From: DASPPM01 sp052143835 | Lineage (GTDB): Bacteria > Pseudomonadota > Alphaproteobacteria > JACZXZ01 | DNA: 64,000 bases | Assembly (NCBI GenBank): GCA_052143835.1 | Contig: JBKQRV010000139.1 | Span: forward strand, 31,821-95,820 | Direction of reading: 5' to 3' | Part shown: piece after piece, positions 35,101-43,976 of the stretch | How the letters are laid out: every line of letters starts with the position of its first letter | How positions within the stretch are numbered: the stretch's first letter is position 1 | Made by a program: the position numbers and the translations under genes | Notes under the pieces: generated by a model | Databases searched by the model: none | Told to the model about the DNA's origin: nothing | The model's input: the letters and a program-made list of their open reading frames with translations, nothing else

Positions 35101-35818
35101 GGGCGATGAGCCCGAGCGAGACGATGCGGAAGAGGCGCTCCGAGACGAGCCTGAAGGCCCGCGCGCCGAGCCACAAGGCGATGCCGTAGGCCGGCGCCAG
35201 CACGAGCGAGAGCGCGAGCACCTCGCCCGTGAAGAGGCGGCTCAGCCAATAGCTCGCGATCGTCGCCAGCTCGAGCAGCCCGAAGAAGGCGATCACGTTC
35301 GCGCGCACGGTCGACATATCGGACGGGCCGCCGAGCCAGAAGAGAATCACGGGCGGTCCGCTTATGCCGATGGCGCCGCTCATCGCACCCGCGCAGGCGC
35401 CGACGCCGAGGTTGAGCAAGGGCCCGCTCTTGCCGTGGTAGCGCCAGCCGCTCGCCATCACCACGACGAAGGCGATGATGATGAGCGCGATCGCGCGCCG
35501 CAGCAGGTTGCCGTCGACGAGGATGAGGACTTGCGTGCCCAGCGGCACGAACACCGCCGCCGCGATCACGAGCGGCAGCACTTCTCGCCAGCGGCAGCGC
35601 CGGAAGGCGGAGGGCAGGAGGGGAAGGGTGAGAACGGCATCGAGCAGCGTCAGCACCGGCACCCCGATCGCCGGGCCGAAGAAGATGTTGAGGATCGGGA
35701 TGACGATGAGGGCGGAGCCGAACCCCGAGAGACCGCGCACGATGCCCGCGGCCAAGGTGCCGGCGATCACCAAGAGGAACCAAGGTTGCGTCAATGGAAG
35801 GCTGGCGAACTCGGGCAT
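35072..35818 (-). CDS. TauE/SafE-family sulfite/anion exporter
   Basis: A 248-residue membrane protein with about eight hydrophobic helices and the family pattern: AGIVRGLSGFGSALIVIPIL near the N terminus and its internal repeat AGAMSGAIGISGPPVILFWLGG. It should export a small sulfur-containing or organic anion. It converges with the DUF2478-DUF364 gene and overlaps it by 29 bp, which may make expression of the two mutually sensitive. Confidence 0.9.
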   Translation of the reverse strand: MPEFASLPLTQPWFLLVIAGTLAAGIVRGLSGFGSALIVIPILNIFFGPAIGVPVLTLLDAVLTLPLLPSAFRRCRWREVLPLVIAAAVFVPLGTQVLILVDGNLLRRAIALIIIAFVVVMASGWRYHGKSGPLLNLGVGACAGAMSGAIGISGPPVILFWLGGPSDMSTVRANVIAFFGLLELATIASYWLSRLFTGEVLALSLVLAPAYGIALWLGARAFRLVSERLFRIVSLGLIALIALLSLLA

Positions 35819-35977
35819 GAGCTGATCGGGGCGAGGCGGGTTGGAGCATCGGGCAGGCGTTCGTCGGCCTGCCGATCTTCCTCACTCTCACCTTGCTTCG
35901 CAATAGCCGCCAATCTCTACCCGCCAGCAGCGGCAGCCGGCCGGCGAGGCAGGCCGCACGACGGAACCTCGCCGCCG

Positions 35978-36364
35978 TCAGCGCCAGGGATGGGCGCTCG
36001 GCGTCGAGAGCAGGTCGGAGGGCTGCTTGTTCGGCTCGCTTTCCAGGATCTGCGAGAACTGGTAGCCGTCGGGCAGCGGACGGTAGATCGACACCAGATG
36101 GCCGCTCTCCGGGTCGATCACGAGCGTGTTGACCTGGAAGGCGCGGTTATCGTTGCCGCCCTTGTTCATCACCGTCACCAGGAGGGCGGGCTTGCCCGCG
36201 ACCTCGTCCTCCGTCATGCGCAGCACGACCACACCGTAGGTCTTCTCGACCTCGGCCTTGATTTGGTCCTTGGTCATCGCCGCGGCAGCCGGTGCGGCGA
36301 GCGAAGCAAGCGCCATCGCGGCGGCGAGCGCCGCCGAGGCACAGAGGCAGGCTTTTCTTCTCAT
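35978..36364 (-). CDS. Exported small protein, PepSY-like
   Basis: A 128-residue protein with a signal peptide (ending APAAAAM) and a single small domain with the KAEVEKTYGVVVLRMTEDEVAGKPALLVTVMNKGG and VNTLVIDPESGHLVS strands reminiscent of PepSY domains. It is the last gene of the formate dehydrogenase operon, 25 bp after the cytochrome subunit, and probably acts as a periplasmic accessory. The assignment to PepSY is tentative. Confidence 0.6.
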   Translation of the reverse strand: MRRKACLCASAALAAAMALASLAAPAAAAMTKDQIKAEVEKTYGVVVLRMTEDEVAGKPALLVTVMNKGGNDNRAFQVNTLVIDPESGHLVSIYRPLPDGYQFSQILESEPNKQPSDLLSTPSAHPWR

Positions 36365-36389
36365 GGCACGCCTTCTTTCGTCTCTCCGG

Positions 36390-37565
36390 TCATTCCGCGG
36401 GCTGGGCGTGCCCGCCCTTGGCCCCCTCGGCCGCCTCGCGCTCGACCTCCTCGGCCCACTGGGCGTGATGCTGGCGCGCCCAGTTCTCGTCGACCATGCC
36501 GGTGCCCATGGCCTCGAACGCCCCCTCCATGCCGAGCGTGCCGATATAGGTGTGCGCGATGAGTGCCGCGATCACACAAATCGCCACGATGCCGTGCCAA
36601 AGCTGGGTGAGCTGCATCTCCTGCACCGGCAAGAGGTCCGTTGGCAGGCCCAGGCCGAGGAGGTTGAGTGCCTTGAAAGTGTAGTTCCAGGGCAGGATCT
36701 GGAACGGGAAGAGGAGACAAAGCCCCGAATAGGCAAGCGAGCCGCCGAAGATGATCACGCCCCAGAAGAGCATCTTCTGGCCGGCATTGATCTTCTGCGC
36801 CGGCAGATGCAAGCCGCGCGAGAACAGGCCGCCGGCCTTGGCGAGCCAGACGAGATCGTCCCGGGTCGGAAGGTTCTCGCCGACCCAGAGCACGAACATC
36901 AGGATGAGCCCGACGATGAAGCCCCAGCTGGCGTAGTCATGGGCGATTTTGCCCCAATGGGTGAGTGCTGCATAGAAATCCTGGCCGCCCGAGAAATTCG
37001 CGCCGATGCTGATCACGCCGGGTCCCTTGAGGAAGAGGCGACGCCCGAAGAGCATGTTGAGGCCGGTAATCGCGAGCACGATGAAAGTGCTCGCCGCAAG
37101 CCAGTGCGCGAAGCGGTCGAGTGCGGAGAAGCGCTCGATGAGACGCCCCGAGCGACCGTGCTCGATCTTGATCGAGCCGCGCCAGAGATAGTAGAGGACG
37201 AGCACCACCACGATGGCCACGAGCCCGTAGCCGCTCCAGCGCACCACGGGGCCGGTGTGAAGGCCGCGCCAAACCTGGCCCGTCGCCTGCACCAGCACCG
37301 CCTCGCGCTTGTCCGGAATCTCGACATCGCCGACGACGCCCCGGCGCACCTGGCCCCATGTCGCCTTGTAGCGGCCGATATCGACGTCGCGCGGGCCCTG
37401 GCCCATCTCGGCCGGGGTCACCGCGTTCGCCGGCGGCCGCACCGCTTGCGCCGCCGCGGACCGCGCGTGGCCGAGTGCTAGAGCGAAGCCCAAAGCCGCA
37501 AGCATGATGACTGCAACCGCCGTCCTGCCGAAGCTGTTCGAGCGTTGCCTTGCCTTAGCCCTCAT
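36390..37565 (-). CDS. Formate dehydrogenase cytochrome b (gamma) subunit
   Basis: A 391-residue membrane protein. A signal-like N terminus and a periplasmic segment of about 90 residues precede four hydrophobic helices: FDRFAHWLAA-type (ALDRFAHWLAASTFIVLAITG), HWGKIAHDYASWGFIVGLI, MLFWGVIIFGGSLAYSG and LWHGIVAICVIAALIAHTYIGT. The histidines in these helices would bind two b haems and pass electrons to quinone. The C-terminal MEGAFEAMGTGMVDENWARQHHAQWAEE is the FdoI/FdnI-type tail. Belongs to the fdh operon. Confidence 0.92.
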   Translation of the reverse strand: MRAKARQRSNSFGRTAVAVIMLAALGFALALGHARSAAAQAVRPPANAVTPAEMGQGPRDVDIGRYKATWGQVRRGVVGDVEIPDKREAVLVQATGQVWRGLHTGPVVRWSGYGLVAIVVVLVLYYLWRGSIKIEHGRSGRLIERFSALDRFAHWLAASTFIVLAITGLNMLFGRRLFLKGPGVISIGANFSGGQDFYAALTHWGKIAHDYASWGFIVGLILMFVLWVGENLPTRDDLVWLAKAGGLFSRGLHLPAQKINAGQKMLFWGVIIFGGSLAYSGLCLLFPFQILPWNYTFKALNLLGLGLPTDLLPVQEMQLTQLWHGIVAICVIAALIAHTYIGTLGMEGAFEAMGTGMVDENWARQHHAQWAEEVEREAAEGAKGGHAQPAE

Positions 37566-37581
37566 TTCGGCCCTCCGACAT

Positions 37582-37782
37582 TTAGAATTCCTGGTGCTTG
37601 GCGCGCTTGTCGAGCTCGCTCAGCACCTCCGGCGAAAGCGACGCGACCGGCGCCCCCTTGTAGGCACCCGGTCTGGGATCGAGCGGGCTCGCGCCTGTCT
37701 GCTCCTTGTGGCAGGCCGCAAGCGCAAGCACCGCGCTGCCGCAGAGCGCGATCAAGACGGATGTTTTGAGCCTCGTTGCCAT
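37582..37782 (-). CDS. Small lipoprotein of the formate dehydrogenase operon
   Basis: A 66-residue lipoprotein: signal peptide with lipobox LAAC (Cys near residue 24), then a short polar tail (YKGAPVASLSPEVLSELDKRA). Small lipoproteins often sit between beta and gamma fdh genes in proteobacteria; function unknown. It lies 17 bp upstream of the cytochrome gene. Confidence 0.65.
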   Translation of the reverse strand: MATRLKTSVLIALCGSAVLALAACHKEQTGASPLDPRPGAYKGAPVASLSPEVLSELDKRAKHQEF

Positions 37783-37886
37783 CGAAGCACCTCGTGCCTG
37801 CACACCCGCTGCCGTGCAGGCGATGTCGGGAGCATGCGGGGGAACGCTTGCGCCCCGACACCCTTTGGCCGCTTGTTGCCGCCCGC

Positions 37887-38489
37887 CTACGAGCCTGCCT
37901 TCTGCTGATAGGCAGTGCCCCAGCCCCAGGCGCCGGAGCCGTAGCCGCGCGCCACCACGCGCTCGCGATAGATGTCGGAGACGACATCGCCGTCGCCCGC
38001 GAGCAGCGCCTTGGTCGAGCACATCTCGGCGCAGAGCGGCAGTTTGCCCTCGGCGAGCCGGTTGCGGCCGTATCCGCCTTCGCTCACCGGCACGTACGCA
38101 TCGCTCGGGCCGGGGCCGCCGCCGCAGAAGGTGCACTTGTCCATCTTGCCGCGGGTGCCGAAGTTGCCGGCCTGAGGATACTGCGGGGCGCCGAACGGAC
38201 AGGCGTAGAAGCAGTAGCCGCAGCCGATGCAGAGATCCTTGGCGTGGAGCACCACGCCTTCCTTGGTCTGATAGAAGCAATCGACCGGACAGACCGCCAT
38301 GCAGGGCGCGTCGGAGCAATGCATGCAGGCAACCGAGATCGAGCGCTCGCCGGGCATGCCGTCGTTGAGCGTCACGACCCGGCGGCGATTGATGCCCCAG
38401 GGCACCTCGTGCTCGTTCTTGCAGGCGGTGACGCAGGCGTTGCAGTCGATGCAGCGTTCGGCATCACAGAGGAATTTCATGCGCGCCAT
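37887..38489 (-). CDS. Formate dehydrogenase iron-sulfur (beta) subunit
   Basis: A 200-residue ferredoxin-like protein with four cysteine clusters: CIDCNACVTAC, CMHCSDAPCMAVCPVDC, CIGCGYCFYACPFG and a fourth set CTFC...CAEMC. These bind four [4Fe-4S] clusters that relay electrons from the catalytic subunit to the cytochrome. Unlike FdnH it has no C-terminal transmembrane anchor, the chain stopping at 200. It lies 15 bp downstream of the alpha gene. Confidence 0.94.
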   Translation of the reverse strand: MARMKFLCDAERCIDCNACVTACKNEHEVPWGINRRRVVTLNDGMPGERSISVACMHCSDAPCMAVCPVDCFYQTKEGVVLHAKDLCIGCGYCFYACPFGAPQYPQAGNFGTRGKMDKCTFCGGGPGPSDAYVPVSEGGYGRNRLAEGKLPLCAEMCSTKALLAGDGDVVSDIYRERVVARGYGSGAWGWGTAYQQKAGS

Positions 38490-38504
38490 GGCTCGTCACC
38501 TCCC

Positions 38505-41387
38505 TCAGGCTTTCTCGATCCGGCAGAGCGTCGTCTTCGACTCTTGCATCTGCGTCACCGAGTCGTAGCCGTACGTCGTCGCCGTGTTCACGGATTCGCC
38601 AAGCACGTAAGGGTCGGCGCCCGGCGGATACTTGCTGCGCAAGTCGTTGCCCTCGAAGAAGCCGCCGAAATGGAAGGGCATGAAGGCAACGCCCGGACCG
38701 ACCCGCTCGGTGACCCAAGCCTTGACCCTCACCTTGCCCCCCTCGGGGCCGTAGACCCAGACCATCTGTCCGTTCTTGACGCCCGCGTTATTGGCGTCGC
38801 GCGGATTGACCTCGACGTACATGTCCTGCACGAGCTCGGCGAGCCAGGGATTGGAGCGCGTCTCGTCGCCCCCGCCCTCGTACTCGACCAGGCGACCCGA
38901 GGTGAGCACGATCGGGAAGTCCTTGGAGAAATCCTTGTCCTGGATCGACTTGTAGAGCGTGGGCACGCGCCAGGCGGATTTCACGTCGTTGTAGGTCGGG
39001 TAGTCCTTCACCAGATCGCGGCGCGGCGTGTAAAGCGGCTCGCGGTGGATCGGCACGGGGTCCGGGAAGTTCCACACCACGCAGCGCGCCTTGGCGTTGC
39101 CGTAAGGCACGATGCCGTGCTTGATGCAGACGCGCTGGATGCCGCCCGAGAGGTCGAGCTTCCAGTTGATCCCGTCGACGTTGGGACCGCCCGCCACTTT
39201 GGTGATCGACGCCATCTCGGCCTCGGTCAGGTCCTTGTCCCAACCGAGCTTCTTGAGCATGGCCATGGTCACTTCGGGATAGCCGTCCTTGATCTCGGAG
39301 CCGACCGGGTAGGAGCCTTCCGCGAGGAGGTTCTCGCCGTTGCGCTCGACCCCGAAGCGCGCGCGGAAACCCATGCCGCCCTCGGCCACCGACTTCGACG
39401 GGTCGTAGAGGATGGGCGTGCCCGGATGCTTGAGCTCGGGCGTGCCCCAGCACGGCCACGGCATGCCGAAATACTCGCCGTCGCACGGCCCGCCTTCGGC
39501 CTTGAGCGTGGTCTTGTTGAAGGTCGCCTGGTTCGCCATGTGCAGGCGCAAGCGCTCGGGCGATTGGCCGGTATAGCCGATCGTCCAGGCCCCGCGGTTG
39601 AACTCGCGCGTGATGTCCTCGACGAGCGGCTCGCTGCCGTTCAGCTTGATGTGCTTGAACATCGGCTCGGCGAAGCCGAACTTCTTGGCGAAGAGATAGA
39701 GAATCTCATGGTCCGGCTTCGACTCGAAGGCGGGCTTGAAGATCAGCTCGCGCCACTGCACCGAGCGGTTGGACGCCGTCACCGATCCGTAGGTCTCGAG
39801 CTGGGTCGAGGCCGGCAAGAGGTAGGTGTCGTCCTTGCGGTCGCTCAGCGCGGCCGAGACCGTCGGGTAGGGGTCGATCACCACCAGGAGATCGAGCTTG
39901 TCCATCGCCGCCTTGAGGTCCGGCTGGCGGGTCTGGGAGTTGGGGGCGTGGCCCCAATAGACCATGGCGTGGACGTTTTCCGGCTGGTCGAGGTTCTCCT
40001 TCTTCTCGAGCACGCCGTCGAACCAGCGCGACTCCGGAATGCCCTTGCTCTCCATGAGCTTCTTGGAGGCGAAGCGCTTCAAGAGATAGTCGTAATCGAC
40101 GTCCCATACGCGCGCCCAGTGCTTCCAGGCGCCGGTCGCCAGCCCGTAGTAGCCGGGGAGCGAATCCGGCAGCGGACCGAGGTCGGTGGCGCCCTGCACG
40201 TTGTCGTGGCCACGGAAGATATTGGCGCCGCCGCCCGAGACGCCGATGTTGCCGAGTGCCAACTGCAGGATGCAATAGGCGCGGATGTTGTTGTTGGCGC
40301 TGTGGTGCTGGGTTCCGCCCATGCACCAGGTGAGCGAGCCGGGCCGATTGGTGGCCAGGATGCGCGCCACGCGCTTGAGCTGCGCCTCGGGCACGCCGGT
40401 GACGCGCTCGACCTCCTGCGGGTTCCACTTCTTGACTTCGGGGCGCACCTGATCCATGCCCCAGACGCGCTGGCGGAGATATTCCTTGTCCTCCCAGCCG
40501 TTCTCGAACACGTGCCAGAGGATGCCCCAGATGAGCGGCACGTCGGTGCCGGGGCGGAACCGCACATACTCGTCGGCGTGCGCCGCCGTGCGCGTGAAGC
40601 GCGGGTCGCACACGATGAGAGGGGCGCCCTGCTCCTTGGCCTTGAGGATGTGCAGCAAGGATACCGGATGCGCCTCGGCCGGGTTCGAGCCTATGAAGAT
40701 CAGGCTGCGTGCCTTCTGCATGTCGTTGAAGCTGTTCGTCATGCAGCCGTAGCCCCAGGTGTTGGCGACGCCGGCGACCGTGGTCGAGTGGCAGATGCGC
40801 GCCTGGTTGTCGGTGTTGTTGGTGCCCCAGAAGGCGGCGAACTTGCGGTAGAGGTAGGCGCCTTCGTTGGAGTGCTTGGAGCCGCCCATCCAGTAGACCG
40901 CATCGGGCCCGTTCTTCTCGCGGATCGCGAGGAGCTTGTCGCCGACCTCCTTGATCGCGGTGTCCCAGTCGATGCGCGTCCACTTGCCACCGGCGAGCTT
41001 CATCGGATAGCGCAGGCGGCGCTCGCTGTGCGCGTGCTCGCGGATCGAGGCGCCCTTGGCGCAATGGGCGCCCAGATTGAACGGGCTGTCGTAGGCCGGC
41101 TCCTGGCGCGTCCACACGCCGTTCTCGACCGTGGCGATGACCGAGCAGCCGACCGAGCAGTGCGTGCACACCGACTTGACCGACTTCACGTCCGTGGCGG
41201 CGACAGGTGCCGCCTCGGCGCGGCGCACCAGACCGAGCGGGAGTGCCGTCGCGGCGGCAAGCCCGCCGGCGGCCAAGCCCGAGCGCTTGAGGAAGGTGCG
41301 GCGATCGAGCGCCGGAGTGGCGAGCGCGCGCAACGCACTCGACAAGTGCGGGGCGCGCACGGCGCCGGTCGCCTTTTTCGTGAGCAT
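38505..41387 (-). CDS. Molybdenum/tungsten formate dehydrogenase catalytic (alpha) subunit
   Basis: A 960-residue Tat-exported bis-MGD enzyme. The Tat signal is DRRTFLKRSG (residues 28-37). One [4Fe-4S] cluster is bound by C74, C77, C81 and C109. The active-site residue is Cys199 in NQARICH, where E. coli FdnG has selenocysteine, followed by His200. The rest is the molybdopterin oxidoreductase core with C-terminal dinucleotide-binding domain (RLVEYEGGG, EVNPRDANNAGV). It oxidises formate to CO2 in the periplasm. The codon for Cys199 is TGC, so no UGA recoding is needed. Confidence 0.95.
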   Translation of the reverse strand: MLTKKATGAVRAPHLSSALRALATPALDRRTFLKRSGLAAGGLAAATALPLGLVRRAEAAPVAATDVKSVKSVCTHCSVGCSVIATVENGVWTRQEPAYDSPFNLGAHCAKGASIREHAHSERRLRYPMKLAGGKWTRIDWDTAIKEVGDKLLAIREKNGPDAVYWMGGSKHSNEGAYLYRKFAAFWGTNNTDNQARICHSTTVAGVANTWGYGCMTNSFNDMQKARSLIFIGSNPAEAHPVSLLHILKAKEQGAPLIVCDPRFTRTAAHADEYVRFRPGTDVPLIWGILWHVFENGWEDKEYLRQRVWGMDQVRPEVKKWNPQEVERVTGVPEAQLKRVARILATNRPGSLTWCMGGTQHHSANNNIRAYCILQLALGNIGVSGGGANIFRGHDNVQGATDLGPLPDSLPGYYGLATGAWKHWARVWDVDYDYLLKRFASKKLMESKGIPESRWFDGVLEKKENLDQPENVHAMVYWGHAPNSQTRQPDLKAAMDKLDLLVVIDPYPTVSAALSDRKDDTYLLPASTQLETYGSVTASNRSVQWRELIFKPAFESKPDHEILYLFAKKFGFAEPMFKHIKLNGSEPLVEDITREFNRGAWTIGYTGQSPERLRLHMANQATFNKTTLKAEGGPCDGEYFGMPWPCWGTPELKHPGTPILYDPSKSVAEGGMGFRARFGVERNGENLLAEGSYPVGSEIKDGYPEVTMAMLKKLGWDKDLTEAEMASITKVAGGPNVDGINWKLDLSGGIQRVCIKHGIVPYGNAKARCVVWNFPDPVPIHREPLYTPRRDLVKDYPTYNDVKSAWRVPTLYKSIQDKDFSKDFPIVLTSGRLVEYEGGGDETRSNPWLAELVQDMYVEVNPRDANNAGVKNGQMVWVYGPEGGKVRVKAWVTERVGPGVAFMPFHFGGFFEGNDLRSKYPPGADPYVLGESVNTATTYGYDSVTQMQESKTTLCRIEKA

Positions 41388-41437
41388 GGGCCTTTCCTCC
41401 TGTTCCTTCGCGTGCCTTCGGCCTGGTTGCGTCGGCC

Positions 41438-41638
41438 TCAGAAGCGGGCAAGCGCGTAGTACTTCTTGACCTGCTCGCTCTCGCGGTAGCCGCGGGAACG
41501 ATCCTCGGGCTTTGCCGTCTCCACCTTGGCCTCGGCGCGCGCAATGCCGGCCGCGGCAACCCCCGCGGCACCCGCACCAAGCCCCGCCAGTTTGAGGAAG
41601 TCCCGTCGCTTCGAGGACTTGAGCCTGTTATCCTTCAT
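41438..41638 (-). CDS. Small Tat-signal protein of the formate dehydrogenase operon
   Basis: A 66-residue protein beginning with a twin-arginine signal (SSKRRDFLKLAGLGAGAAGVAAAG) and ending YRESEQVKKYYALARF. Such FdhX-like peptides accompany the DUF3305/DUF3306 type fdh locus and may help assembly or export of the catalytic subunit. It lies 50 bp upstream of the alpha gene. Confidence 0.75.
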   Translation of the reverse strand: MKDNRLKSSKRRDFLKLAGLGAGAAGVAAAGIARAEAKVETAKPEDRSRGYRESEQVKKYYALARF

Positions 41639-41706
41639 CGCACACTCCACCTCGCTCGTTTGGGCTCGGAACGATGAATGCCGCGGAGGGCCGAGCCCGC
41701 CCCCCG

Positions 41707-42321
41707 CTATGCCGCCATCGCGAAGGCCTGGCGCTCGATCTCCATGAAATGGCGGCCGATCTTGCCGACCGGCCGATAGAACCGCGCCGCCTCCGCCGCC
41801 TCCAAATCCGCAAAGAACTGCTGCACCCAGCTGCCGAGGTGACGCTCGAAGAAGGCGTGCTGCTTGGCGAGTGCCGCAGGCGCCTCGCCAAAGGCACCCG
41901 TGATCAGCCCTGCCATCGCCTCGCACAGCATCGCGATATGGTCCTCGGGGTCCTTGGTCTTTTGCTCCTGCCGGACGATGCCGAGGCGCGCCAAGTCGCC
42001 GCGCAACTCGGCGAGCGGCTTTTCGAAGAGAAAGCCCGTCAGATAATAGGAGCCGTAGGGCGTGATCTCGCCGCCGGCCAAGCCGATGAAGAGCGCGTGA
42101 TACTCCTCCGCGAGCATTTCCGCGCTCGCGCACCGTGCGGCTGCGGCGAGCTCGTTGAGGCCAAGGCCAAACGCGCTCGCGTCGCCTTCGAGTGCGGCCA
42201 CCCTCCGGATGAGTTCGGCACTCGGCGGCTCTGCGAGGAGACGCGCCAACAGCCCATACGCTTGGGCGCGCAGGGCGTCCTCCTCGGTGATCGCATAGGG
42301 GGCCTGATCCGTTGCTTGCAA
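41707..42321 (-). CDS. TorD/DmsD-family molybdoenzyme chaperone
   Basis: A 204-residue all-helical protein. It shows the TorD pattern: RAQAYGLLARLLAEPP at the N terminus, the EEYHALFIG motif, PYGSYYLTGFLFEKPLAELR, and DPEDHIAMLCEAMAGLI. It should bind the Tat signal of the alpha subunit during cofactor loading. A 186 bp untranslated stretch separates it from the DUF3306 gene, so it may have its own promoter. Confidence 0.9.
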   Translation of the reverse strand: MQATDQAPYAITEEDALRAQAYGLLARLLAEPPSAELIRRVAALEGDASAFGLGLNELAAAARCASAEMLAEEYHALFIGLAGGEITPYGSYYLTGFLFEKPLAELRGDLARLGIVRQEQKTKDPEDHIAMLCEAMAGLITGAFGEAPAALAKQHAFFERHLGSWVQQFFADLEAAEAARFYRPVGKIGRHFMEIERQAFAMAA

Positions 42322-42507
42322 CGGCAGTATCCCTCCCTTCCCCCTGTTTCGCCCTTTTCGGGCTTCTTATCGGCTACCAGGCCGGCTTATCGTACGGCAC
42401 CACCAAAGGTAGCTCAACCATGTGACGGGATTCTGCCGCCCGAGTCAAGCGCTCAGAGCGAAAATTTCCTGCCATTCCAATAACTTAAGAAATGCTGTTG
42501 TATGATT

Positions 42508-43218
42508 TTATGCAATATCTGTCTTTTTCTCCGCGAGGTCGCTTTTGCGCACGTCTTTCTCTGTTTTATTTAGACCAGCTTGCTCCAATTGCCTGGGCAA
42601 AGACGCAGCGTCCCGACTCGCTCCTGAGGCGCCCCCGGGCGAATCGAGCTCGGGCGCGCCGTGCGCGCCATCGCTTGGCGCCGGGGCGCGCGCGGCCTCC
42701 GCACCTCCGTTCTCCTTTGCCGGCGGCACCATGCCGCGGCCGACTTGGAAGAGCGTGCTGACCACTTGCGGCAGCTTGCCGATCAACGAATAGTCCTCGT
42801 CGTAATCGTTGAGCCCGTCGAGATTGGCCAGCACCGGATTGCTGCGCCACAGCTTGCTGAGCGCCTCGCGACGCAGCCCCTCGGGCACGCTGGATGCGAG
42901 GTAGGGCTTGAAATCGCTGTCATAGGAGAGCGTTTCGACGGGCGGCAGCTTGGCGGCCTCGTCATTCGCCTCGGGGCCGCTCGCGTGGCGCGCACCCGCC
43001 TCGGTCTCGCCGCTCGCCTTGTCGCTTCCGCCCGCAGCAGAGGGGGGACCGGCCGGCGCTCGATCGGTTGCCTCTTCCCTCGTCTCGCGTGGGGAAGCCG
43101 GCAGGGGAGACGGCTCTGCCATTGCCTTGGCTCCCGTCGAGGAGCGCCCCGCCTTCGTTGCCTCGGTCTTGCGGCGCGACCAGCGGCCGAGCCAGCCGTC
43201 CTTGCCGAAGGCGCTCAT
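42508..43218 (-). CDS. DUF3306 protein, formate dehydrogenase-associated
   Basis: A 236-residue protein, mostly low-complexity (Ala/Glu/Ser-rich) except for a conserved WLGRWSRRK start and a core LPPVETLSYDSDFKPYLA...LRREALSKLWRSNPVLANLDGLNDYDEDY, the DUF3306 signature. Function unknown; always found with DUF3305 and fdh genes. Overlaps DUF3305 by 4 bp. Confidence 0.88.
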   Translation of the reverse strand: MSAFGKDGWLGRWSRRKTEATKAGRSSTGAKAMAEPSPLPASPRETREEATDRAPAGPPSAAGGSDKASGETEAGARHASGPEANDEAAKLPPVETLSYDSDFKPYLASSVPEGLRREALSKLWRSNPVLANLDGLNDYDEDYSLIGKLPQVVSTLFQVGRGMVPPAKENGGAEAARAPAPSDGAHGAPELDSPGGASGASRDAASLPRQLEQAGLNKTEKDVRKSDLAEKKTDIA

Positions 43219-43769
43219 GGCTGGCTCCCTTTGGGCTTGCTCTCCTTGGCACCACGGCCAAGTCGGGGAGTGCCGACACCCTCGTGACGCCCGGCCGTTG
43301 CCTCGCTCCAACGCCGACGCGCGCGTTTCTCGAAAGGTACCTCCTTGTGGTGCCGCGCCACAAAAGCCTCCACCCAGGCGCGCACCGGGGACGGCATGGC
43401 GACGCCCTCGACGATGTCGTCGCCGGCATCGAGGTACTCCTGCACCTCGTCCGCCGACACGGTGATGAGGAAAGGCTCGACCTCGGGTCCCTCGCCCCCC
43501 TCACCGGGGCGGAGGATGACATAGACGACCGGCTCGGCCGAGGTGAGATTGATGCGATACGCCTCGGTTTCCCTGGGGAAGAGCTCGAGCGGAAGCGTTG
43601 CCGCATGATAGCGCCGCCACCCCGGCCCTTCGGCAAGGAGACGCCACGCGCTGCTCTCGGCGGCGACAGGGTGGACCTCGACGGGCAGCCAGGCATGGGC
43701 CTGCCAGGGATGGCCGCTCTCGCGCCGCTCCACGATCACCGCGAGCCGCACACATTCGGCGCCTGGCAC
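43215..43769 (-). CDS. DUF3305 protein, formate dehydrogenase-associated
   Basis: A 184-residue cytoplasmic protein of the DUF3305 family: VAVIVERRES.HPW..HAWLPVEV at the start, then the YHAATLPLELFPRETEAYRINL and VYVILRP strands, ending in a basic tail (FEKRARRRW). First gene of the fdh operon; divergent from lpxD with 207 bp between. It is thought to help maturation, but no activity is established. Confidence 0.88.
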   Translation of the reverse strand: MPGAECVRLAVIVERRESGHPWQAHAWLPVEVHPVAAESSAWRLLAEGPGWRRYHAATLPLELFPRETEAYRINLTSAEPVVYVILRPGEGGEGPEVEPFLITVSADEVQEYLDAGDDIVEGVAMPSPVRAWVEAFVARHHKEVPFEKRARRRWSEATAGRHEGVGTPRLGRGAKESKPKGSQP

Positions 43770-43976
43770 GTGATTTCCTCACTTGGCTGCAGTCGGAGTC
43801 TGATGTAACAGCCTCACCGGCAAAAGGAAATCTTGCGCTGCAGCAAATCCCCCTTGGCCAGCCCTCCGCGCCAGCGCCGGGAACTCGCCTTTCGCCGGCA
43901 CCCGTGCTATGCATGCAGCCCTTTGGCGGCCCCAGGCCCCGGATTTGTGCGGATTTTCGGCAGGTTCCCGTCGGCC

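Noticed and set aside
38505..41387. Selenocysteine in the formate dehydrogenase
   Set aside because: The active-site codon in NQARICH is TGC (Cys), the frame has no internal TGA, and no SECIS-like need arises.
37776..41459. Open frame of 1227 codons on the plus strand, antisense to the formate dehydrogenase genes
   Set aside because: Its length follows from strong third-position G/C in the real minus-strand genes, whose motifs are unmistakable. The translated product is His/Arg/Ala-rich and has no recognisable domain.
42498..42515. TTGTAT-N6-ATGCAA inverted repeat before torD
   Set aside because: It overlaps the end of the DUF3306 gene and does not match the FNR or another consensus I can name, so it is not listed as a site.
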